A stretch of DNA of 48,454 bases from Rhizobium sp. Q54 (lineage in GTDB: Bacteria; Pseudomonadota; Alphaproteobacteria; ATCC43930; CGMCC-115725), in contig CAMATN010000025.1 of assembly GCA_945861155.1 (NCBI GenBank), positions 1 through 48,454 on the forward strand, written 5' to 3'. Made by a program: the position numbers and the translations under genes. The notes beneath the pieces were generated by a model. It was not told the DNA's origin and made no database searches. It saw only the letters and a program-made list of their open reading frames with translations. The stretch's first letter is position 1, and each line of letters starts with the position of its first letter. This document shows positions 42,833 to 48,454 of the stretch, one piece after another.

Positions 42833-43137
42833 GATGGTCGGCTTCGGTCTGAACGCCCTCTATTGAAAGCAAAGGCGGCGCCCTATGCAAGCCGATCGTG
42901 GAAGCTGGCGCGGCGCTTGGGCGCAGCCTTGGGTCGGCGGCGTCCGGTAGGATCGCCGGGATGTTGTCCTCGGGTGGCGCAACTGCGGCGGCCGGCCCGC
43001 CTCGGCCCTTCGGCTCGGGGGGTCGGCGAACGACACGAACCGGACGCCATCCCTAATCCCTTGAGGGTCCGCCCCGCATGCGTTACCAGTTGCCCCGCGC
43101 CGTCGCGAAACCCACCCAAAAGCGCGCGCGCCAATGG
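42833..43137. other. Spacer between the SEL1 gene and tRNA-Gln
   Basis: These 305 bases hold no supported gene. A GC-rich imperfect inverted repeat (cctcggcccttcggctcgggg) lies at 43000-43020. The frames that run from here into the tRNA are spurious. The promoters of the tRNA and the SEL1 gene must be here, but none stands out. Confidence 0.5.
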
Positions 43138-43212
43138 TGGGGCGTAGCCAAGTGGTAAGGCAGCGGATTTTGATTCCGCCATTCCCAGGTTCGAATCCTG
43201 GCGCCCCAGCCA
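43138..43212 (+). tRNA. tRNA-Gln (anticodon UUG)
   Basis: A complete cloverleaf is readable. The acceptor TGGGGCG (43138-43144) pairs with CGCCCCA (43202-43208), followed by G and an encoded CCA (43210-43212). The D-arm contains AGTGGTAAGGC. The anticodon stem GCGGA/TCCGC encloses the loop TTTTGAT with anticodon TTG. The T-arm has the canonical GGTTCGAATCC. The length is 75 bases with CCA. Confidence 0.97.
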
Positions 43213-43682
43213 ATCTGATGAAATAGCTGCACGCTTACGTATTCGCTCTGGGCATCACCCGAAACGGACATCGCGCGTCGATTGGCTCCGGGGGGACTCG
43301 CCTCCCTGAGGGTCGCACTTGGCCTGGAGTGAAAAGATGGTTAAGAGGGACAGCTTCTTTAACCACATCCTTCTTCTAACCTATTGTTTTCACGTAATTC
43401 CGCGCGCATCCATTAACAAAAATCCGTCCAATTTCCGACAAAGCGTAACAAAATTTACCTGGACGGTATCTGGCATTTTCGCTAAAAGCGCGACGCTCGG
43501 TCAGCCGGCTGGCCCGTCCGGATTACCCCCACCGGATCGCCGGGACTGCATTTCAACGCCCTCTCAAGTGGGCACGCGCGCGCCGACCTGAAAAATCCAC
43601 ATCGATTGCTGGGCGAGAAATAGCCTCGGCCGCACGACCCGCAACGGGAGACAGAGCACATGGCAAAGGGCGGTCTGAAGAC
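43213..43682. other. AT-richer spacer before the type I secretion locus
   Basis: These 470 bases contain no recognised gene. Positions 43331-43480 are much richer in A and T than the rest of the window (for example attaacaaaaatccgtccaa). This fits a promoter region or a scar of foreign DNA, since it starts about 120 bases after a tRNA. A reading frame at 43319-43591 has no protein-like features. Confidence 0.55.
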
Positions 43683-43859
43683 CGCGATCAAATTCTCGCC
43701 GCAAGCGTCGTCTTCGCCAACAGCATCAGCTGGTTTACTAACGGCGCTGGCGACGTGGTGGTTCTGGCCGATACCGACGGCATCCTGACCACCGCCGAGT
43801 TCATGGTCACGATTACCGGAACATCAACGAGTTTGGTCCTGGGCGATTTGGTTCTGTGA
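43683..43859 (+). pseudogene. Remnant of a type I secretion substrate C-terminus (serralysin/RTX-like)
   Basis: One frame reads VVFANSISWFTNGAGDVVVL followed by ADTDGILTTAEFMVTITGT and STSLVLGDLVL, then a stop at 43857-43859. From knowledge of the family, RTX and serralysin-like exported proteins end with DTDG...ADFxIxLxG...LTxxDFIL, the uncleaved secretion signal. Upstream the frame is open to at least 43561 but contains no glycine-rich calcium repeats and no ATG, so only the tail remains or the protein is very small and shifted from the ATG at 43660. It sits 202 bases before the type I exporter genes, as a cognate substrate would. The call is based on pattern alone. Confidence 0.45.
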
Positions 43860-44061
43860 GTTGTGGCTCCCGGAGTTGGGTCGATCGCCCCAAACTCGGC
43901 CGCGGGGACCGGTCGGGGCCACGCCTGGGTGAGCGGCGGCAATGGGTATCGGGGCGGTCTAGCGGGCCCGCCTCCCCCATTTTCAGCGAAACGGGCGTTC
44001 AGTGAATTTTTACCGTCGCCCGCCATGTTGGCGGCCATCCGGCAGCGGAGTCTGAAACAGA

Positions 44062-45819
44062 ATGGCGCTACGCTCGCCCCCTAGCGAGATGCGGCTGGCG
44101 GTGCGGCGGTGCTCGGGGTATTTCGTGCCGGCGGCGTTGTTCAGCGCCGGGGTCAACATTCTGTACCTCGCCTCGCCGCTGTACATGTTGCAGGTCTATG
44201 ACCGGGTGGTGTCGAGCGGCAGCGTGCCGATTCTGGTCATGCTGACCGTGGCGCTGTTGATCGCGCTCATTGCGATGGCCGCGCTCGACCATTGCCGCGC
44301 GCGAGTGTTGGTGCGCGCCGGGCTGCGGCTCGACCGGCTGTTGTCGGAGCGGGTCATGACCGCGATGGTGCGCCAGGCCAACACGCTCCCCGGCGCGGCC
44401 AAGAGCCAGGCGCTGCGCGATCTCGACACCTTCCGCCAGTTCATCACCGGCAGCAGCTTTTACGCGCTGTTCGATGCGCCCTGGGCGCCGCTCTACATCA
44501 TCGTGATCGCGCTGCTGCACCCGCTCCTCGGCGTGATCGCGGTGGTGTGCGCGCTGATCCTGCTCGGCCTCGCGCTGGTCAACGAGTGGATGACCGCGCG
44601 GCTGCTCGGCGAGGCCGGCGAGGCGGCCAGCCGCAATTACTCGTTCACCGAGGCGGCGATCCGGAATTCGCACGTCATCGAGGCGATGGGCATGCTCGGC
44701 GCGCTGCTCGGGCGCTGGAGCCATGACCGCCATGGCATGCTCGCCGCGCAAGCCAAGGCGAGCGACCGCGCCGCCGCCCTCCTCAGCCTCATTCGCTTTC
44801 TGCGGATCGCGATGCAGTCGCTGATCCTGGGCGCCGGCGCCTATCTGGTGATCCAGCGCGACGCGACCGGCGGCATCATGTTCGCGGCGATGTTCCTGCT
44901 CGCGCGCGCGCTGGCGCCGGTCGATCAGGCGGTCGGCGGCTGGCGCCAGCTGGTCGGCGCGCGCCACGCCTATCGCCGGCTCGACCGGCTGCTCGCCGCG
45001 TTTCCGCCGCTGCCGGCGAGCCTCACCCTGCCGCGCCCCAACGGCAAGCTCGCCGCGCAGGGCGCCAGCGTCTTTCTGCCGGGCCTGTCGCGGCCGGTAT
45101 TGCGCGACATCAGCTTCGACCTCGATGCCGGCGAAACGCTTGGCATCGTCGGCCCGAGCGGCGCCGGAAAATCGACCTTGGCGCGGCTGATCGTCGGCAT
45201 CCAGGCCCCCTCGGGAGGCGTCATCCGGCTCGACGGCGCCAATGTCGCGACCTGGAACCGCGCCGATTTCGGCCGCCACGTCGGCTATCTGCCGCAGGAG
45301 ATCGAGCTGTTCGCCGACACCGTCGCGGCCAATATCGCCCGCTTCGGAGCCGGCGATAACGGGCAGATTGTCGCCGCGGCAAAGCTCGCCGGCGCCCACG
45401 AGCTGATCCTCGAATTGCCGCGCGGCTACGACACGATGATCGAGGAGGGCGGCGCCAATTTGTCGGGCGGCCACCGCCAGCGCATCGGCCTGGCGCGCGC
45501 GCTCTACGGCGACCCGAGCCTCCTGGTGCTCGACGAGCCGAGCTCGAACCTCGACATGGAGGGCGACATCGCGCTCGGCAACTGCCTCGCCCGGCTGAAG
45601 GAGATGGGTCGCACGGTGATCGTCATATCGCACCGGCCGGTGACGCTGAACACGGTCGACAAGATCCTGGTGGTCCAGGCCGGGATGACCCGCCTGTTCG
45701 GCGCACGCAACGAGGTGCTGGCGAAGCTCGGGCAGCCGATGCCGGCCCCGGCCCCGGCGGCCATCGCCACGCTCTCCGGCGATCGTGCCGTCCGCCAGTC
45801 CGCCGCGGCGGGAGGCTGA
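44062..45819 (+). CDS. Type I secretion ABC transporter, PrtD-like
   Basis: The 585-residue protein is an exporter-type half transporter of the PrtD/HasD class, which drives one-step export of proteins carrying a C-terminal signal. About six membrane helices fill residues 15-300 (FSAGVNILYLASPLYMLQVY, YALFDAPWAPLYIIVIALL). The ATPase domain has Walker A GPSGAGKSTL (near 364), the Q-loop YLPQEIELF, signature LSGGHRQRIGLARALYG, Walker B LLVLDEPSSNLD and the His of VISHRP. There is no N-terminal C39 peptidase domain, so double-glycine substrates are unlikely. The adaptor gene follows after four bases; no outer-membrane TolC gene is in the window. Confidence 0.92.
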   Translation: MALRSPPSEMRLAVRRCSGYFVPAALFSAGVNILYLASPLYMLQVYDRVVSSGSVPILVMLTVALLIALIAMAALDHCRARVLVRAGLRLDRLLSERVMTAMVRQANTLPGAAKSQALRDLDTFRQFITGSSFYALFDAPWAPLYIIVIALLHPLLGVIAVVCALILLGLALVNEWMTARLLGEAGEAASRNYSFTEAAIRNSHVIEAMGMLGALLGRWSHDRHGMLAAQAKASDRAAALLSLIRFLRIAMQSLILGAGAYLVIQRDATGGIMFAAMFLLARALAPVDQAVGGWRQLVGARHAYRRLDRLLAAFPPLPASLTLPRPNGKLAAQGASVFLPGLSRPVLRDISFDLDAGETLGIVGPSGAGKSTLARLIVGIQAPSGGVIRLDGANVATWNRADFGRHVGYLPQEIELFADTVAANIARFGAGDNGQIVAAAKLAGAHELILELPRGYDTMIEEGGANLSGGHRQRIGLARALYGDPSLLVLDEPSSNLDMEGDIALGNCLARLKEMGRTVIVISHRPVTLNTVDKILVVQAGMTRLFGARNEVLAKLGQPMPAPAPAAIATLSGDRAVRQSAAAGG

Positions 45820-45823
45820 GAGG

Positions 45824-47164
45824 ATGTCCGAGATCGCCGTCTACGATCCCGCCCGCCCCGCGGTCCCGCCCAGCGACAGCGCAAGGGGGCCGATCCGCGC
45901 CGGGCTCGCGGTCATGGTGCTGTTTTTCGGCGGGATCGGCGGCTGGGCCGCCTATGCGCCATTGAACGGCGCCGTCGTCGCGCCGGCGGTGGTCAAGGTC
46001 GACGGCAACCGCAAGACGATCCAGCATCTCGACGGCGGCATCGTCAAGGAGCTGCGCGTCAAGGAAGGCGACCGGGTCGAGGCCGGCCAGAGCGTCATCA
46101 TGCTCGACGGCACCCAATCGCGCGCCGCGGTGACGATGCTGGCGCAGCAGCTCTATTCCTACCGGTCTCAGCAGGCGCGTCTGCTCGCCGAACGCGACGA
46201 TTCCGCCGACATCGGCTTTGCGGCCGATCTCGTGGAACGGCGCGCCGACCCGGCTCTCGCCGCGATCCTCGATGCCCAGGCCAGACAGTTCGCGATCCGC
46301 CGCACCGGGCTGGCCGGCCAAGTCTCGGTATTGAAGCAGCGCATCCAGCAGATCGAGGAGCAGATCCGCGCCGCGCAGGCGCAGGAATTGTCGCAGCGCG
46401 AACAGCTGGCGCTGATCCGCGACCAGCTGAAGGACCAGCATTATCTGCTGGAGCGGGGGCTGACGCAGCGCTCGCGCGTGCTCGAACTCGAGCGCACCGC
46501 CGCGGCCCTGATCGGCCAGGCCGGCGAGATCGCCGGCAATATCGCCAAGGCGCGGCAGGCGATCGGCGAGGTCGAGCTCTTGATCGTCCAGGCCCGCAAC
46601 GACCGGATGACCGAGATCGCGAAGGATTTGCGCGATACCCAGGACAAATTGCTCGATGTCGTCCCCCGGCTCCAGGCGGCCGAGGATGTGCTCTACCGCA
46701 CCGAGCTGCGCACCCCCTATGCGGGCTATGTGGTCGGGCTGTCGGTGTTCTCGGTCGGCGGGGTGATCGGCAAGGGCGAGAGGGTCATGGACATCGTCCC
46801 GACCCGCAACGACCTGACCGTCGAGGCCAGCGTCAATGTCGACGACATCCACGAGGTGCGCCTCGGCATGCGCGCCGAGGTGCATCTGACCGCCTTCAAG
46901 CAGCGCGTGCTGCCGGTCATTCACGGCGAGGTGATCCAGGTCTCGGCCGACCGGCTGACCGAGCCGAAAACCAACCTGCCCTATTACACCGCGCTGGTGC
47001 GGGTCGACGAACGCGCGCTCGCCGAGGCGAAGCAGACGAAAGACCTCGATCTCTACCCCGGCATGAGCGCGACGGTGATGATCCCGACCAAGGAACGCAC
47101 CGCGCTCGACTACCTGCTGGAGCCCGTCGTCGCCTCCTTCGACCGCGCCTTCCGACAGCATTAG
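45824..47164 (+). CDS. Type I secretion membrane-fusion protein, PrtE/HlyD-like
   Basis: The 446-residue adaptor links the ABC exporter to TolC across the periplasm. It has a short cytoplasmic tail, one membrane helix (AGLAVMVLFFGGIGGWAAYAPL, near 23-43), a first lipoyl half (VVKVDGNRKTIQHLDGGIVKEL), a long alpha-hairpin coiled coil (about 100-290: QVSVLKQRIQQIEEQIRAAQAQ in part), the second lipoyl half (LRTPYAGYVVGLSV) and the beta-barrel domain ending in LYPGMSATVMIPTKERTALDYLLEP (two parts), the HlyD family signature. The start at 45824 follows ggaggctgagagg and lies four bases after the exporter stop, so the two are an operon. Confidence 0.93.
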   Translation: MSEIAVYDPARPAVPPSDSARGPIRAGLAVMVLFFGGIGGWAAYAPLNGAVVAPAVVKVDGNRKTIQHLDGGIVKELRVKEGDRVEAGQSVIMLDGTQSRAAVTMLAQQLYSYRSQQARLLAERDDSADIGFAADLVERRADPALAAILDAQARQFAIRRTGLAGQVSVLKQRIQQIEEQIRAAQAQELSQREQLALIRDQLKDQHYLLERGLTQRSRVLELERTAAALIGQAGEIAGNIAKARQAIGEVELLIVQARNDRMTEIAKDLRDTQDKLLDVVPRLQAAEDVLYRTELRTPYAGYVVGLSVFSVGGVIGKGERVMDIVPTRNDLTVEASVNVDDIHEVRLGMRAEVHLTAFKQRVLPVIHGEVIQVSADRLTEPKTNLPYYTALVRVDERALAEAKQTKDLDLYPGMSATVMIPTKERTALDYLLEPVVASFDRAFRQH

Positions 47165-47221
47165 AAAGTCGCGGCGGACGCCCGCAAGCAGGCAGTGTCT
47201 CAGTCAAGTTTGCTGAGCGCC

Positions 47222-47337
47222 GTGCGTCCTTCGAGACGCCCGCTATGCGGGCTCCTCAGGAGGAGGTTTTTTCTTAATGCTATCAACACCTTAACCTCAT
47301 TCTGAGGAGGCGCGAAGCGCCGTCTCGAAGGACGCAC
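47222..47337. repeat. 116-bp palindromic element, copy 2
   Basis: It has the same arms and middle as 31931-32046 (gtgcgtccttcgagacgccc ... cgccgtctcgaaggacgc), with small changes in the central loop. It lies 57 bases after the membrane-fusion gene and may end its transcript. Confidence 0.85.
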
Positions 47338-47376
47338 GAGGGATGTGCAGCGCATATCTCCGAGCATGCCGATGAT

Positions 47377-47595
47377 TCATCGCATCTCGCCGAGCGGCCG
47401 ATCGGGAGCGGCGCCGTCGGGCCGCAATGCCTGGCGGACGCCCGCCATGGTCAGCGCGAGTGGCAGAGCCCACCCGAGCTTTACGCCAAAAATGTCGTAA
47501 CCGGCCATCGGCAAGCCCGAGGCGACGAAGGCGCCTGCCAGGAACTCGCGCTCGCCCCGACGCCAACTGAGACACCACCTGGAACCTCGATCCAT
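47377..47595 (-). CDS. Small hypothetical protein with one or two hydrophobic segments
   Basis: The possible 72-residue product (MDRGSRWCLSWRRGEREF, then FVASGLPMAGYDIFGVKLGW and ALPLALTMAGVRQAL) has a hydrophobic stretch and a charged tail like a small membrane protein. No family is recognised. The start at 47595 has no clear ribosome site and overlaps the EcfG promoter of the divergent GlsB-like gene, so either the start is further downstream or the frame is not real. The 471 bases between 47164 and 47636 otherwise hold only the palindromic element and the promoter. Confidence 0.3.
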   Translation of the reverse strand: MDRGSRWCLSWRRGEREFLAGAFVASGLPMAGYDIFGVKLGWALPLALTMAGVRQALRPDGAAPDRPLGEMR

Positions 47596-47605
47596 CGCAA
47601 ACGTT
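47581..47605 (+). promoter_or_regulatory. Consensus EcfG general-stress promoter of the GlsB-like gene
   Basis: GGAAC (47581-47585) and CGTT (47602-47605) are separated by exactly 16 bases, the consensus for the alphaproteobacterial general stress sigma factor EcfG. The start codon of the GlsB-like gene is 31 bases further, which leaves room for a short leader with ribosome site gggaga. Confidence 0.7.
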
Positions 47606-47635
47606 TCGGTTGAATCGCAACCAGGGAGATTCGCC

Positions 47636-47899
47636 ATGGGCATCATTTGGACGATCATCATCGGGTTCATCGCAGGTGTGATCGCAAAATTCATCACCCC
47701 CGGCGACAACGAACCATCCGGCTTTATTCTGACGACAATCCTGGGAATCGTCGGAGCTTTCTTAGCCACCTATATAGGTCAATCGTTGGGGTGGTATCGC
47801 GCAAATGAAGGCGCGGGCCTGATCGGAGCCGTACTAGGGGCGATAATCGTCTTGGCAATTTGGGGATTTATTGCGGGACGCCGTCGGCCCTCTGTTTAA
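47636..47899 (+). CDS. GlsB/YeaQ/YmgE family stress membrane protein
   Basis: The 87-residue protein is nearly all membrane helix: MGIIWTIIIGFIAGVIAKFI, then a polar loop TPGDNEPSGFI, a second helix (LTTILGIVGAFLATYIGQSL) and a third (GAGLIGAVLGAIIVLAIWGF), ending in GRRRPSV. The pattern GxIAGxIAKxxxPG...GxxxTxxLGIxGA is that of the GlsB/YeaQ/YmgE (transglycosylase-associated) family, small inner-membrane proteins induced by stress or acid; their molecular role is unknown. A consensus EcfG promoter lies directly upstream, and a gggaga ribosome site precedes the ATG. Confidence 0.92.
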   Translation: MGIIWTIIIGFIAGVIAKFITPGDNEPSGFILTTILGIVGAFLATYIGQSLGWYRANEGAGLIGAVLGAIIVLAIWGFIAGRRRPSV

Positions 47900-48034
47900 T
47901 ATCAGACTTTATTCCCAAGTTTTCCCTCGCGGGACGACGCCGGCCCGCCAGGCCGCCCCGGGTACGCAGGGGTGGCCGATGCGGCCGGCGCGTCCAATGG
48001 CGTGCAGCCTGCCAGGAATGCGTCAGGGGCGCCT

Positions 48035-48454
48035 TTAGGAACGCGAAAACTCCGCTTCCGTCGGGAGCCGGCCTTGCGGCGTGTATTTATCGACGGCGCT
48101 GGGGAGTTCGCGCGACAGCCTCGCGAGCAGCTCTTCGCGCGATAATCCGGTTTGCGCCGCCAGCGTCTCCAACACGTCGGAACCGATCGCGCGCTCGATC
48201 TGGGGCGGCGTGACCGGTGCGTTGGGGCCCGTTCCAACCCAGGAATCCGCGGTTTCGGCTTGGCCGCTCTGGCGAAAGCGTTCGACCAGCTCGCCGAGCC
48301 CGCCGCTCAGGAACCCGCCGGCGCTCGCACCGCCCAGACTCGTGGCCAAGCGGCCAAGAACGCCGCCGATGCCGCCTTGCTGCGTCGCTGCTTGCGTCGT
48401 CTGTCCGGCGGCTGGGGGCTCGCTTTTACCGAACCCGCCAAGCATTTCGGCGAT
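48035..48454 (-). CDS. YidB-like (DUF937) protein, 5' end outside window
   Basis: The visible part has at least 136 residues and the frame stays open to the right edge (IAEMLGG...), so the true start is probably beyond 48454. After a Gln/Gly-rich linker (GGIGGVLGRLATSLGG) come a helix GLGELVERFRQSGQAE and the conserved DSWVGTGPNAPVTPPQIERAIG (two parts), then LAAQTGLSREELLARLSRELP and the tail VDKYTPQGRLPTEAEF. These are the marks of the YidB/DUF937 family, whose function is not established. The visible Met at 48445 could be used if the N-terminus is short. Confidence 0.85.
   Translation of the reverse strand: MAEMLGGFGKSEPPAAGQTTQAATQQGGIGGVLGRLATSLGGASAGGFLSGGLGELVERFRQSGQAETADSWVGTGPNAPVTPPQIERAIGSDVLETLAAQTGLSREELLARLSRELPSAVDKYTPQGRLPTEAEFSRS

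Noticed and set aside
43138-43212. Attachment site of an integrated element at the tRNA 3' end
   Set aside because: No second copy of the tRNA end and no integrase gene is seen in the window, so it is noted only as a possibility.
42860-43271. Minus-strand frames that contain GAPGFEPGNGGIKIRCL and GARIRTWEWRNQNPLP
   Set aside because: They are antisense readings of tRNA-Gln. This GFEPGN-type peptide is a well-known spurious product of tRNA loci.
43319-43591. 90-residue frame in the AT-rich spacer
   Set aside because: It has no ribosome site, no family resemblance and a random-looking composition.
43688-44038. 116-residue minus-strand frame upstream of the exporter
   Set aside because: It is antisense to the secretion-signal remnant and has no protein-like pattern.
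44068-47161. Two minus-strand frames of more than 500 residues
   Set aside because: They are shadows of the type I ABC exporter and the membrane-fusion gene, whose motifs are unambiguous.

Overview
The window is a stretch of a GC-rich bacterial chromosome, most likely from an alphaproteobacterium of the Rhodospirillales type. This is inferred from gene content and order: a divergent glmU-glmS/gph block, an ETF-ubiquinone oxidoreductase followed by a TPR lipoprotein-like protein and ispE, palindromic intergenic elements of the kind common in Bradyrhizobium and Rhodospirillum relatives, and promoters of the EcfG general-stress type. No rRNA, phage, transposase or CRISPR array is seen. One tRNA, tRNA-Gln(UUG), is present.

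Layout. Positions 1-2453 hold the 3' part of modC (molybdate ABC ATPase), a periplasmic FKBP isomerase and a DUF364 protein. Positions 2498-6491 hold glmS and glmU, coupled by a one-base overlap, with a divergent phosphoglycolate phosphatase. Positions 6574-11378 hold a DedA protein, an SMP-30 lactonase and a convergent beta-sandwich protein, a Fur-family regulator coupled to a metal-permease-like gene with a palindromic operator candidate, and a phosphonopyruvate-hydrolase-like enzyme. Positions 11408-17797 hold a small frameshifted coiled-coil protein, an orphan molybdopterin hydroxylase large subunit, an MFS permease, a cupin, a D-2-hydroxyacid dehydrogenase and an SDR that lacks the usual Tyr/Lys pair. 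Positions 17932-24002 hold envelope and stress proteins (PRC-barrel, DUF883), an HD-type protein, a small Tyr/Pro-rich exported protein, a TTC38-like TPR protein and a class III CoA-transferase-like protein. Positions 24326-28033 hold an RND permease without an adaptor gene, and a lipoprotein.

The most unusual locus is 28356-30454: five tandem units of about 126 codons encode an extremely tyrosine-rich protein. Units 1 and 2 are about 97% identical and differ almost only at synonymous sites, yet a one-base deletion separates their frames. Positions 30535-42832 return to ordinary genes: a receiver-only regulator, a GNAT enzyme, an HEXXH protein that looks like EpmC, a BrkB-type protein, moaB, a uracil-DNA glycosylase, a substrate-binding protein, ETF-QO, a TPR protein, ispE and a SEL1 protein.

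After the tRNA comes an AT-richer stretch with what looks like the C-terminal secretion region of a type I secretion substrate, broken from its body, directly before a two-gene type I exporter (ABC and membrane-fusion protein). The window ends with a GlsB-like stress protein behind a consensus EcfG promoter and the partial gene of a YidB-like protein.

Three themes recur: molybdenum use (modC, moaB, the hydroxylase), export and envelope proteins (type I exporter, Tyr-rich repeat protein, RND pump, DedA, BrkB), and several families of palindromic repeats. One of these repeats has become coding sequence inside ETF-QO.
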